This document shows, piece by piece, positions 1 through 12,722 of a DNA stretch of 64,000 nt; positions within the stretch are counted from its first letter, which is position 1, and each line of letters opens with the position of its first letter. A program made the position numbers and the translations under genes. Location: the NCBI RefSeq assembly GCF_024763615.1, contig NC_077224.1:84826712-84890711 (forward strand). Direction: 5' to 3'. The notes beneath the pieces are model-generated. The model did not search any database. It was not told the origin of the DNA and was given only the letters and a program-made list of their open reading frames with translations. This stretch comes from Phlebotomus papatasi (taxonomy: Eukaryota > Arthropoda > Insecta > Diptera > Psychodidae).

Positions 1-138
1 AGAAAATTTTCGGAACTCTGAATTGGTTTATCCGGATTTTCGCATTGTCCGGAATTTCAAATTTTACTCCACTCTTATTCCTTTTTCTGCTTGAACTTAA
101 AGAGAGAGCAGTATATATTTTTTTTCGATACTGGCCAT

Positions 139-862
139 CCCGAACGCCAAAATCACGAAAACTAAAATCAGGAATAGCCAAAATCTCGAAAAACAGAATT
201 CCGAAAAGGCTAAAATCCCGAAAAACCAAAATTCAGAAATCCAAAATCCTGAATATTGGCGTTTCAGGATTTTGACTTATCAGGATTTTGGCATTCGGCA
301 TTTTAACCTTTTTTAGATTTTGGCGTTTGGGATTTTAGCTTTTCAGGATCTTGGGATATTCCGGATTTAGACCCGTTTGGTATATCGACTCTATCGATTT
401 GGAATTTTAGCTTTCAGAATTTTGACTCTTGAGGATTTAGGCTTTTCAGGATTGTGACTTTCCAGATTTTGATCCTTTCGGAATTTTGGCTTTAGGGTTT
501 TTGGCTTTTCTGGATTTCGGCTTTCGGGATTTTGACCTTTTCGGCATTTTTACGTTCGGATTTTTGGCGTTCAGGAGTTTGATCCTCTCGGGATTTTGGA
601 GTTCTTGATTTTGGCTTTTCGGGATCTTGGGATATTCTGGATTTTGACCCGTTCGAGATTTCGACCCATTCAGAATTTTGGTTTTTCAGGATTTTTACTT
701 TTGACATTTTGACCTTTTCGGGTTTTTGGCTTTTCACTATTTTGGCTTTCGGAATTTTGGCCTTCGGGTTTTTGGCTTTTCAGGATTTTGGTTTTCGGGA
801 TTTTGACCCTTTCGAGATTTTGGTGTTCGGATTTTTGGCTTTCGGGATTTCGACCAAATCCC
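139..862. repeat. Minisatellite with unit of about 14 bp, inverting near 262
   Basis: Degenerate copies of a GGGATTTTGGCTTTTC-like unit. From 139 to about 262 the array is in the opposite orientation (CCAAAATC words), then runs forward to 862. A longer period is visible: the GGATCTTGGGATATT block at 345 recurs at 622, 277 bp on. Confidence 0.75.
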
Positions 863-1599
863 ATTTTTTTCTATATGGCTCTCGTGCTGGTAAAAGCACG
901 ATGTTGATAGATTCTAATGATAGATTGTGAGATCTCTGACTTTCCTCTCAGAGTTGTGAGTAGCAATCCCGCTTAGTGCTGAAGATTAAAGCATTAAAGG
1001 GCATTCAGATTTGCCAGTAGCGTCCTTTGGACAACCATTCTCCATAATCAATTTCTTAAAGTAACACTACATCTTGAAAATCTTCTGATATTCGGTTTTT
1101 TTCCTATTTTTTCTTACAGTATTCTTTGGCAAGGCAACAAGTAAAACAAATTGTGAAACTTTGATTATTTGTTAAATTTGAAAAGTTATTTGACATAGAA
1201 CGTGTTTAAATAAAAGTAGTGCTATTTTTGTGATTAAAATATTTCAAATAATCAATGGAACAACGTGTTAACGAAAATTTGGTTGATCGGTGTGAACAGC
1301 ACAAGAGCAGTGGGTTAGCTGAGACTACTTCAGTGAAATGATACAGGTTTGATTCTCATTTTTATCAATATATCTATTCTTTTAATTTGTTTTTTAAACG
1401 CTGTATTTTTACTTTTAATTTAACACTTTTTAATAGAAATGTGTAATTCCCCTGCATTACCGAAACAACAGCCATCCCAAAATAATCTAATAAAAGTGCT
1501 TTAATCATGATTTTTTTTCAAAAACTCGAAAAAATATTCTTTAACGGACATATAAATCTTTGAATTTTAGGAAAATAGGGTAACTTTACCAATTTTCCG

Positions 1600-2580
1600 C
1601 GAGCTAGGAATCTCGATAATCAATTTTTATCAGTAAAACAAGCTTTTGTTCTAAAATAGCTTTTTTTGATCATTTGAGTCCTTAGAAAAATTTAAACTTT
1701 TCACTTATTCATTCAAAATGGGCAGCAAAAAATCAATTTCGATGGAAAAAATTAAATTCTATCAGTAAAATATTTATTTCTGTCAGTAAAAAAAAACAAT
1801 TTTGGTTTGTTATGGCTCCGGCACACCTTTTAGATCAGGAAAATTTCATAAAGTCAAAATTCACGTCCTTTTCTTTAATCAAAGCTTTGTAAATGATCTA
1901 TTCCGCTCTTTTGCACTCTTCTTCTTCTTTTATACGTCAGACCAAATTAAATTTAGTTGAACCCAATTTTGAGACAGAAAGAATGGAATAGACTCATGCA
2001 AATCTTTTAAGATAGAAAGGGACGTGAATTTTGACTTCATGAAATTATATCGAGCTAAAAGGTGTGACGAAGACATTTAAAAAAAGAAATTTTGACCATA
2101 AAAAAAGTCAATTCATATATAGAAAATCAATTTTTGTCAAGACAATTTTGGAATTGTTAAAAAACTATTTTAATTTGTAAAAAGGCAGTTTTGGTCAATA
2201 AAAAGTAACTATTTTTATAAGTAAAAAAGCCTTTTGCCCTTAAGAAAATTAAACTGGCCAGTTTATGCTTTCAAAATGAACAGTTGAAAATTAATTAATA
2301 TTTATTTCGGTTAGTTAACAGCAATTTTGATAACAACAATTTTTTGATCTGTTAAAAAATCAATTTTGACTACTAGAGATACAATTTTATTGTTAATGGT
2401 TTCAGCATACCTTTTAGATCAGGAAAATTTCAATAAATCAAAATTCATGTACCTTTCTTTTTCAATCCTTCTGGATAAGTGTCTCCCACTCTTTTGTACT
2501 CTTCTTCTTCTTCTTTTAAACATCACACTACATTCAATTTAATTTAATCTAATTTGAGGTGTGATAGACTGAGATAGACA
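1600..2580. repeat. Inverted-repeat element and half copy with AATTTTGGTCAGTAAA-like filler
   Basis: GGCACACCTTTTAGATCAGG at about 1812 faces its reverse complement ending near 2076, making an inverted-repeat element of about 265 bp. A second copy of one half begins at about 2402 and is truncated at 2580 against the next element. Sequence around them is degenerate AATTTTGGTCAG-type low complexity. A third partial copy lies at 55730-55840. Confidence 0.5.
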
Positions 2581-2783
2581 TATTCAAAATGTTTGAATAT
2601 TCGAATAATGTGAATTTCTTATATGTTTCCTAAAAAACTTACACATAATTATGACATAATTATCAATAATTGATAATAAACTACTTAATATTTAATAGAA
2701 ATGTGTAAGTCTCTTAGGAAAACTAAAAGAAAATTCACATTATTCAAAGGCATGAACGTTCGAAGGGAGAGTACTTTCCCCTA
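2581..2783. mobile_element. MITE, GGGGAAAGTACTCTCCCTTC family
   Basis: Inverted ends containing GAATAATGTGAATTT and GAGTACTTTCCCCTA. The left terminus is eroded. Better copies at 54819-55037 and 55201-55921 define the family. Confidence 0.65.
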
Positions 2784-3071
2784 CGCCAGGATTTTTAATT
2801 TCTAGTATAAGCGGGTTAAGTGTCGCGTCGGGTAAAGTATCACTCAGGCCATTTATACCTCAATGTTGCATTGATGAGATTGAATTGTCCCAAAATCGAT
2901 TTTGGGACAACTTAGTCTGAATCTAAGTCGGAAATCTAAACGGTTTCATTGAGGCCATTTACACCGCCGCATTAGATTGAAACTAAATTGTACCTAATTG
3001 TATCTAATTGACTAAATTGAAAATTTCAAATATCTGAAAACGGCCCATACATCTTGCAGAAAATCGTTAAG

Positions 3072-3140
3072 AATTAAAAATTGAGAACAGTTGCCAGCGC
3101 CACTTGCGGGAGAAAACAGTGCCCTCAAGCGGAGAAAAGG
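3072..3140 (+). repeat. 65-bp conserved dispersed element, copy 1
   Basis: Contains TTGAGAACAGTTGCCAGCGC, CACTTGCGGGAGAAAACAGT and GCCCTCAAGCGGAGAAAA in order. Nearly identical copies at 12656 and 45031 in the same orientation. No terminal inverted repeat is obvious. Confidence 0.7.
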
Positions 3141-4210
3141 GTTGTCACTATTAGAGGCTTTTCGCTGCTGATTTCGGAAAGAATAAAAATCTAAAAACAA
3201 AATTAGAAATTTCCGTCCAATGATCACATTCTTTCGTCATTCACTGTAAACATGTCCCGAGGGAAGAACACGATTAATTGCGTCAATAGAATTTTTTAGT
3301 TGGTAGAAGGATGAGGTCACAGGATGCTGTTGGTGATCTCAGAGGAAGATTTGAATCAAATGCGTCATTTCTCTCTTAGAATCATTAAGTTTATCTTTTC
3401 AGTTCATTTCCCTTTTTACGGGGATGAATCAGTCAATAAGTTGTAGGTTGTATACAAACAATACAAGTGATAATAAACTTTACTTGTTGCACTGCAAAGA
3501 AAGGCACTAGATTGCACTGGAAATGTTGAACTCCATATTTTTCAAAAAAAATATTTCATATTGCATGACATTTATTAATTGACGTTGGCCTAAGAGACGA
3601 TAGATTAGATTAATATTTGATGATGTGTATGCAAATTAGGTTAAAACTATTTAATATTGTAATGAGTGGTAAAATATCATCGAAAAAAAAAATCGTAGAG
3701 TATTTTTTTATTTGATTTTATTTTGTCTCTTACTGTGTTGGCCTTCAAAAAACGCGATTTTCACGGTAGGTCTTCGTTCTTTTGATATTCTTCTCTCTAC
3801 TCTTCAACATCTTTCTCCTAGAGAGGCATCCGAAAGGCAGAAAAAAAATTGCTGCCGGTGAATTAATTTGAATTGTGATGATCAGAGGCACAAATACAGA
3901 AAAAAAGAAATAAATAAAATAAAATAGATTTATAGTGTGATAGAAAACTATTGAGGGGGAACTATAGAGAAAAATAGTTTTTGAGACCTTTTCATTGCGT
4001 TCCTTCCAAAGGCTAACTTTTGCGAGCAGGGACAACGAATTTTTTCAAGTTCCTCTTCGTGAACAAGGTCAAAAATTATGAATGATATAAATTTTACTGG
4101 TACAAAAAAAAATCTCTGTGTTGTGCAATAGAAATGCCCTCTAAATAGTTCAGATAAAATGATGAATCTCAAGACCCTTTTTGCTCGTGGATTTAATATG
4201 AGGCTAAACA

Positions 4211-4467
4211 TACACTGAGAGAAATCCGAAAAAGTTAAAATAACATTCCGGAAATGTTAATTTTATCCTGCAGTATTGATCCGAATACGGTGTAAATATT
4301 ACCCTTTTCAGGTATATTATGGGTTAAAGTTACCCTTCTTTCATGTTGATTTTACCCTTAAAAGGTGTAAAATTAACATTAAAAAATGTTGATATATTTT
4401 TACACCTAAAAAGTGTTAAAGTTATGACGAAAAAAAGTTAATCGCACCCTCTTTTTTTCTCAGTGTA
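4211..4467. mobile_element. MITE with TA target duplication, CACTGAGAGAAA ends
   Basis: TA-CACTGAGAGAAAT at the left matches TTTTTCTCAGTG-TA at the right. The interior is rich in GTTAAAAT/ATTTTAAC words that extend the inverted repeat. A second, 3'-truncated copy in the other orientation lies at 50349-50557. TA duplication suggests a Tc1/mariner-type source. Confidence 0.8.
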
Positions 4468-5149
4468 GTTGATTTCCTCTAATTGAGAAGCTCTCCCAAT
4501 GGATTTTCCATGTCGGAGATCTTGACATTCAAAAAATTTTAATTCAGTTTTTGATACCTTTTTATTTAAATTTTCCTCCTACCATTCGTCCAGACAAAAG
4601 TGAAATTCTCCACCAACAAAAAAATCACTTTAACCGCGGAATGTTTGAATTTCTTGGAAGAAACGCAAAAAGTGATTCAAAAGGCGATTTAAAAGCAACG
4701 AAAGTGATTTTTATTTTCTCACGCAAAAATTCTGCAAACTCTGAATCATTCTTAGTATCTCTCTTGTGAGCGTGTGTTCCACTATTAAAAAAAAAAATCA
4801 GCATCAAATTTATGCAAAATCACTGGGAGATTTCGATAAATTTCTCGCTAGAATTCTTTAATTATGTTGTTTATTTCTTGGTGAATTTTTTTTACGATTT
4901 TTCTCATGTCTATTTGATTATTTTATTGCTCTAACTCAATGACAATGCAATATTTTATTGGAGAAGGAAAAATTTTGTAACGCTGTTTGTTAGAAGTTTC
5001 TCAAAAGGAGATTTTTTTTCTTCAAATTTGATAACATTTTTACATATTTTTTTCTAATGAAAAAAAAAACAGTAAAATTAAAAAAAAAATTGAAAAATAA
5101 TATTTTCCTTACGTTAAGTTTTGAGTTGGAAATTTTATGGATGACGTAT

Positions 5150-5720
5150 TGGTTACAAACGTTTAACAAATGATGTTACAAACTTTTGACAAACTTTGTA
5201 CAAACAGCCAACAAAAGATTTGTAGAGCTGTTTGGTAAGAGAATGAAGTTTTGTCGATTTAACAAAATGAAACATGTTTTGTGTGATAGAACATCCTTTC
5301 GACAAACTTTGAACAAATGATGATACAAACTTTTTACAAACAGCAAAGAAAAGATGTGTAGAGTTCTTTGGTAAAACAATGAAGTTTTGTCGATTTAACA
5401 AAACGAGACATGTTTTGTATGGTAGAACATCCTTTTGACAAACTTTGTGCAAACAGCCTACAAAAGATTTGTAGAGCTGTTTGGTAAGAGAATGAAGTTT
5501 TGTCGATTTAACAAAAAGAAACCTGTTTTGTATGGTAGAACATCCTTTCGACAAATTTTTAACAAATGATGTCACAAACTTTTGAAAACCTTGTACAAAC
5601 AGCAAACAAAAGATTTGTAGAGCTGTTTGGTAAGAGAATGATGTTATGTCGATTTAGCAAAATCAAACATATTTTGTGTGATAGAACATGAACATCCTTT
5701 CGACAAACTTTTAACAAAAA
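5150..5720. repeat. Tandem repeat, about four units of 113-146 bp
   Basis: Landmark TGTCGATTTAACAAAA recurs at about 5258, 5391, 5505 and, with a TTTAGC variant, 5650; CAAACAGC recurs at 5201, 5337, 5450 and 5596. Indels change the unit length. The 150-codon frame on the - strand is only the translation of this array. Confidence 0.8.
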
Positions 5721-5819
5721 ACGGTAAGTGAAGGTGCTTAACTTCCGAAGACAAAAAATGCTTTGTTGTTACGATTCTGCGTGCACAAAAGCACCTTTGT
5801 GCTAACCGGGAGAGATCAC

Positions 5820-6014
5820 GGGAAACTGGGGCTCCAAATATAGCACCAAACACTAATTTTTATTTCTAAACTATTACGACCTTCTTCAGTGGACACGCAG
5901 CCCTATAATGCCTATAAATTTCTATAAGTCTTGTACTCTGAAGTCGGATATTTGATTAAAGAAATCGCAATGTTTGGTGCTACCCCGTGTTTAGTGGTGC
6001 CCCAGTTTCCCCTA
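5820..6014. mobile_element. MITE, GGGAAACTGGGGC ends
   Basis: GGGAAACTGGGGCTCC at the left is mirrored by GTGCCCCAGTTTCCCCTA at the right; TAGCACCAAACA and TGTTTGGTGCTA extend the inverted repeat inward. Belongs to the TAGGGGA-ended group. Confidence 0.65.
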
Positions 6015-6539
6015 CAGAATAAATTCTCTCGGTCTCATAGCGAAACTCTGGTTCTATCTCAATATCTTAATCTCCCGAATAAAATATTTAATTCACTTTA
6101 GTTCCAATTGCATATAAGTTGCTCACAAGAATTATAGCCTTGAGGCGAAAAATCGTTGTTTGTGGCAAATCACACATAACGCAACGATATTTAAACATTT
6201 TTTCTGAATAATTTGAAAAAATACTATATTCGAAAATTCGCGAATTCGAAAACTGACCAACTTGTCACCCTTATTTATGGCCTGACGGTTAAATCAGCGA
6301 TTGTCGTAATTTAGTTTTTGCGATTTTGCAGTATATACGCATTTGGAACTTTCATTTTATCTGAGATTCTTCACAATCTCAGCTTTTGTGCTCCTAGGTT
6401 AAATCCGACCTTGTCAGATCTGGCCCAAACTTTACATAAACACGGTTTGACATTTCGTCAGTTGGATTACCAACTGTGTTAACTGCATTTCTTTTTGTCT
6501 GCATTCGTTGCAAATGCTACGCAGTTAGCACAGCGATAA

Positions 6540-7320
6540 AAATCGATTTTCGTAGGCGCCCTGTCCCTCCCGTTCAGAGTACAACCACTTCTGAAGAGAG
6601 AGCATAGAGCTATATCAACAAGCGGTTTTCGTCAAATGTTAAATATCGATGGGCCGCTAGAAGTAGGTGATGTCAGATCCACCCTTCCACCCCTCTTCCG
6701 CCATTTTGGAACACCCCCAAATTTTGTTTTTTCAATAACTCAGTCCCTATGGCATCGATCAATCTCAAATTTTAGTATGTTAAAGCTGGGCCTAAGACCT
6801 TTCCATTAAAAAATGTAAGCCCCCCGACCCCCCTGACTCGAGCTAGAAGGGGCAAAAATTGAATTTTCCAATGGTAATATCTCCGGTTCTAAGTATCGAA
6901 ATTTCAAAAATTTGTTGTTTTGGAAAGCTCTCGTGAAATACTACAATTTTTCCGACACCCCAAATTCATCCGATTTAATCAAAAGTTCGATTAATTGAGC
7001 AATCGATTTTCGAAAATTCGATGTCGAATATTTCGAAAACTAGACTATGATTTCTCATTAAATCTTAGTATGTTGTAGCTGAGGTCGAGACCTTTCCGAC
7101 CCTAGGTCGCACGCCTCCTTCGATGTTCCCTGACCTGTAATATAGCGGCGCACTCTTAAAGGGCTTAAAAGTACTTTTGCTTCTTAGGTCCCTGCCTCCC
7201 TTCTCTACATCCTTTTCTATGCCTCATAGTGAAACTCCGAAATGGGTGTAAACACAAGTAGATTTTGATTCTCCAATAGTGTCTTGGATAAAAGGTAAAT
7301 GGAACTCTCTTCAAAGGTCA
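6540..7320. repeat. GC-richer unassigned repeat-like segment
   Basis: Contains two related blocks (CTCAAATTTTAGTATGTTAA at about 6770 and AAATCTTAGTATGTTGTAGC at about 7063), each followed by GACCTTTCC. The end (7244-7313) matches the foldback family at 16784 and 54365. No coding frame; probably an eroded retroelement. Confidence 0.3.
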
Positions 7321-8306
7321 ATATGATCTGAGGATTATATTTTTAGAAAATTCGAACCATTATGAAACGGTCAGAAATCAGTCACAAATTGGTAAGAAAC
7401 CGGTAATTAATTTAGTTTTTTCAATAAAATGCTCTTTATTGTAAAATTTGAGCATTCCGCGAATTTTCCTTCGCCATTGTTTTGTCTTCTTTGCCCAAAA
7501 AAAATCGTCTGTTGATTGAAGTTATTGATAGAGCTGCGAATTTAAGAGATTTACGAAGAGAGAAGAAACATTTTGCCATAACCTGAAATTCGTCCTTGGC
7601 ATTGTTCAATGTACATTTCGGATGGGATTTTAATTTTTCAATCGTCTGCTGATGAAGCGCCAGAAGAGAATTCTTTAGAATGGTTTGACTGATTATGAAT
7701 TGATTTAATTAGGAAGAGACCGGCTCTCCTAATCGCTGTTTGTGCGTTCATGGAACATTTTTTATTTCTGTGTCCATCCATCGTGTGATGTTGAAATGAG
7801 TCTGCAGAAAATTATAAATATTTTCTGTATGGCAAGTATTCTCAATAAGAGGAAGTTTTCCAGGCGCAAAAATGCCAGAGTGGAAAATGCTGGCGGATAA
7901 TCAGTTGTATTAGAAAAAAAGAAGAAGAGATTTCAGTGCTAAAGATCATGCAAAAAAGCTCCGCTAAGAAGCACAATGGAGTGGAAAATTTCTGAGGGAA
8001 ATACATAAATGAATTCTATTAGGTTACAATATGCGACTCACTGGATTTTCCTCCTACGGAATGATCACATTGGATGATTGTAGTTTGATGGTTCGTTGAC
8101 TCTTTAGGATACTTTATTGTTTGTCTAAATGCGCATTAGAATTTGGTGTTGTGAAAAAAGGGGAAAAGAGCTTCTAATGTAGTCCAAAGCAACTTTATTT
8201 TATTATTTACATCAGCTATTTGGTTAGCTAACACCATCAGTTTAATTTATGATACAGAATCCGGGCTTCGATGGACAATAAAACTTGACATGTGATTGAG
8301 AATGTT

Positions 8307-9600
8307 TAGGGGAGAGTGGGGCACTGTCATGGTCTGGTATAATTGAGCTTAAAAATTCAGTTGATGCAGAAAGGACTTCAAATTTTTTATTGAAAATGAA
8401 CTATTTAACATTTGAAAAAGCCAAATATAAATAAAATCCTCCAACAGTTACCTGTAACATTCAAATCTTGATAATTTAAGGGTATGTTCTAAAAGTTGGA
8501 GAGTTTGTAAACGTAGAGGATTTGTGTCAATTTGATCTAATTGAAAAAGCTTGATAATGCAATGTACAGGAAGAGTTTTAGCACAAACTTATAGCAATTT
8601 ACCTAAAAATAAAAGTTTTCAATATATGAATATTTGAGGTTATGTGATTATATCATAAGATTTAAAGGAGCATTTTGTTTCTTTACTTTGTGAATTAAAA
8701 AACAGAATCCTTTCAGAAGAAATATCTTAAATGCTTCTTTTACCAACCACAAGCTGTAATTTGTACAAAAAGTATAAAAATGTAGAACATTTGAGGTTAT
8801 GAGAATTTTACTAGCTTTTTGTTCAATATGAATTGTATTTATGAACAGGGAATGTGCGAGAGACCCCTACATCAAGCCTGAGTAGAGGGAGGAATTTTTC
8901 CTAACTCTACTTCAGAAAAGATTGGGTTCTTTGAGTGTCGCTTGGTAGGATTAAGAATTATTTGAGGTTATATTCAAGAAACAAAATACTTTACAGACCT
9001 TAATATTAGAGAATCATTGACCAATGATGCTAAATATGTCACTTAAACCTAAAGAAAAAGGCTTTAGCCGACTTTTTTATGACATTTTTGTAATTTCGGC
9101 AAAATTGATGCAAATATCCTAAAAAAAATCTATTTCACAAATTGTTACTTTTTCATCGAACAATTATCCATGTATTAGTGAGAAATCATCAATAGTTTTA
9201 TCCCGCCACGGAAGAGTGGCTACAACTGCCCCGAGGGCTGTTTCAGTGTATATCATCTTATATATAAAAAAATAGATAATTATTGTCCAAGTGAAAAATA
9301 TCTCTTAATTAACTTTATTAAACCAGAAACAAAGTAAAACTATGAGATTTTGACTAACAACTTAGAAAACCAAATGCTAGGCCAAAAACTGTTACATCAC
9401 AACTACAATTTTATACCTATTTTATAAAAATGCTTCTAAATTGTAGGATAATAGGATCAGACTTATAAATATTTCTGGGAACATGGGGATGCATTCCTGC
9501 TTTCATTAAAAAATACTTTGCTCAAAGTACATTTTAAGGGAAATGAGAAAAATCCACTGTCTACTTCTACCCCTGTCTAATTGTACCCCGGTCTCCCCTA
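8307..9600. mobile_element. 1.3-kb non-autonomous transposon, TAGGGGAGAGTGGGGC ends
   Basis: TAGGGGAGAGTGGGGCACTG at the left and ACCCCGGTCTCCCCTA at the right form short imperfect terminal inverted repeats with TA edges. The interior is AT-rich with no transposase. Confidence 0.65.
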
Positions 9601-9760
9601 CACTGTTAAAATTGTTCAAATTTAGGCAATTACAACAGAAGATATGACAATGTTGAATTTTGAGGTTATGGTAAAATATTTAAATAGATCTCTGGCATAT
9701 ACCGTTGTATTCGCGTAAAGTCAGCAGAACGCTGTTTGACATTTTATTCAAACTTCCATC

Positions 9761-12111
9761 TAGGGGAGACCGGCGAGTTTTGGGACACTTTTTCATGTTT
9801 TGACTTTTAGACACTATTCCAAAAAATCACGATAGCGTATCATAATTTTATGCGGTTTATATGATACTTATGGGTATTAACTTTATAATAAGTAGTCGAT
9901 AGAACTTGGAAAACAAATTAGTTTTCTTGGAGAAGATAAAACATTTAACTTGACACTTTGTCCCAAACTTCCCCGATATGGAGCAGTATGGGACGCATTT
10001 TTTCTCGCATAATTTGCATTATTGGAGCACGTTAATGAATTTTAAATACTAGATTAAAAATATTTCTAATAGAAATAAAAATGTTTCATCTTTTATTTCA
10101 TACTTAGAAATTGATATCAATTTTATTCGTACAGTAGAGTCATTTATTGTCAATCAATTATTTAAAATATTTTTTTTCTTACTGTCCATCTATCTTTGTT
10201 TTTTTTCTAAATATTGCAATCATGTTCATCAAATTTCTCAGGCGAGTAGATTATCTTAACACTTTTGGTTTTGAACTCGTTGGCGGATTTCTGTTTGATT
10301 TTACGACAACTGCAAGGTACCTGCTTTTTTCCTTATTTCTTTGAATTAGCTCTCGCCTTGCCTTTTCTGGAGAACTTGTAAAAATTGTAGAGGATATTGT
10401 TCAGGGGGGTGAAATTAGCTCTGAAGAATGCGACCAGGTTTAGTGTAATTTTTTCCCTGTTTTCATACACATTTCACGAGATATCTTCAAAACTACGTAG
10501 TTTGCCAATTTAGGGTTTTCAGTCGCCTCTTCGTTATTAAATTGGCTATTATTTTCTGTTAGTATTTTTTGGTAATTCATTCTACAATAACACAAAACAG
10601 TTAATAAACTCCGCAGTTTTTTCGGCACGCTAGAAACATATGGGTGACATAGGAAACGTCATGCCCCTGATATTGTTCGAGAAATTCTCGAGAAAATAGT
10701 TTTTAACGAGATAGGGCAAAGATCGAATATCCACTGAGAATGAATTATTGATTTCCAAGACAATGATGGTTTAGTTGTCCCTGTAGTTAGAGACATCTGC
10801 TCAAGTGGTAAAGTTTGCACAATAGGGAGATTTCCAGTAGAAACTAGGCATTACTTTCCATTTTCACAAAAAAATTGCACGCCACCTACAATCTTGTCGA
10901 AAATCACCGTCCCATTCATTACCCTTTCAGGTGTCCCAAACATCCCCGCGTGTACTTTCGGTATTTAAAACCTTTAAGGAAAAACAAGAGCGTATAATCT
11001 CTGAAACTTTTATTAAAATATGTTCCCAGATTATACTGTTAGCTAATGAGATAAAAAAGTTTTGATTATATATCGCTGATATAAAATACAAAGAGCAAAA
11101 CTGAGAAATCAAAACTATACTATTTTTATCAAGTTTTAAAAAAGTGTTCATGGAATTAAAACAATAAAACTGAGGGTATCCATTCTTTTAGTCAAGATAC
11201 ATCTCAATATTGCCTGCGATTGTGTAGTGCAGACCTGTGGTCGTTAAAAGTCGTGTAATATCGGAAATTTTGTGTTGATAGTCTAATAGAAATTACAGAT
11301 AGCCATACTGGTAACACTAATCCCGCTCATTCACGGTGCCATGATAAATATTTTTGCGCCAAAAAGACATAACAGAAATAAAAACTCATATAGAAAGAAA
11401 TTGTCTTCTTCATATCTTTGTCGGAAGACGGATAGTTGTTCACGACACATCCTTTTACTTGAATCTTGCAGAAATACAAAGAAATTAAGTACAAATATCA
11501 CTTCAAATGGAAAGTTCTTAAATCGCGCGCAATTCAACTCGAGAGAGAGATAGAGACACAAATAACTCACTTTACAAACGCCTGGCGGCGCTGCGGTTGC
11601 AAAAAATCTCTAAAATTCCACAAAATATTTTCTTCTCTATTTTATGCTTATTAGCAGGTCGTGTCCCTTCTTGTAATATGTACTTTTGCATTCCTTATTA
11701 ACCAAAATAATGTTGTACCAAAGGATTTTTCTCAAACCTATCCTGAATTTTGAGACATATGAGTCTTCCAGCTCAAAATTTCATCCCAATGTTTTTCTTT
11801 TAATATCGACAATTATTCACAATTAATCCAAAATAACTGTATTCAAATAAATTATTAAAAGGATTTTCTTGTGAAAATGACTTAACTCCAAGGAATTAAA
11901 CAATTTTCACATTAAAAAACCTGTAATTTTCTCTACGTGAATTTTCGCGGCATTTCGAAGAATTCCAACTGGCACCACCAAATTCACTTCGGCTTTTCTT
12001 TTAGCTCAGGTCTGTAGTGGTTAAATCCCATTCCATTTATTTAAAAAAAAATAATGAAAAAATCGCCTTGTCCCACACAACCCCTGTCGCATACCTTCCC
12101 GGTCTCCCCTA
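9761..12111. mobile_element. 2.35-kb non-autonomous transposon, TAGGGGAGACCGG ends
   Basis: TAGGGGAGACCGGCGAG at 9761 and CCCGGTCTCCCCTA ending at 12111 are terminal inverted repeats with TA edges. The longest internal frames (60-80 codons) show no domain, so it may be a deletion derivative. It could instead be two elements facing each other. Confidence 0.5.
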
Positions 12112-12264
12112 CATTTAAAATTGTTCGAACTGTACAGTATAAGTAAGCTACGAAAATTTGGGACTTTAGAGGTTATATCCGGATTAATTTAATCTCTAAA
12201 GCGCTATATTGTATTCTTTATTCGTTTCTACTGAAATAATAATAATATTCTTTTTTAAATGCAA

Positions 12265-12330
12265 AATTTAGAACTCATTTTTACTGCTCGAACTCCACAG
12301 AGAGAGCAGTATAAATACTTCGATTTTGAG
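12265..12330. repeat. Short ACTGCTCGAA...GAGAGAGCAGT hairpin repeat
   Basis: ACTGCTCGAACTCCA and AGAGAGAGCAGTATAAAT lie close together. Related words occur at 60-120, at 41350-41400 (reverse orientation) and at 41690-41730. Function unknown. Confidence 0.4.
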
Positions 12331-12655
12331 TTAGAAAAGTCAAAGGTTAAAAAGGCTCTAGAGAGCGTATTTATTTAAACCGAATGGGGTTATGTTTAGG
12401 TGTTGAAAGGTCTTGGAATTTCTCAGAAGACTGGACCGGTAATAAACCTATTCATAAACGATAAGTAATTTTTATCGGAAAATCAATTGTATTACTCCTA
12501 AGTCATTTTTGGCGATCTTTTGGGTGATTCGATCTGTTCAATAAATCGGTTGTGAATCGGTCAATTGTGCGAAAGTACTTCCGAAGTACAGTGTCTAAGT
12601 TACTAGTTCGAGACACTGTACAAACCTTGAGACGCTTTGCCACCCCTTTGTGAGT

Positions 12656-12722
12656 TAAAAAATTGAGAACAGTTGCCAGCGCCACTTGCGGGAAGAAACA
12701 GTGCCCTCAAGCGGAAGAAAAG
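12656..12722 (+). repeat. 65-bp conserved dispersed element, copy 2
   Basis: Differs from the copy at 3072 by only a few bases over its whole length, including GTTGCCAGCGCCACTTGCGG and CAGTGCCCTCAAGCGG. Confidence 0.7.

Noticed and set aside
5153..5605. 150-codon open frame on the - strand with internal protein repeats
   Set aside because: It is the translation of the tandem DNA repeat at 5150-5720. Unit lengths vary and are not all multiples of three, and there is no domain or start context.
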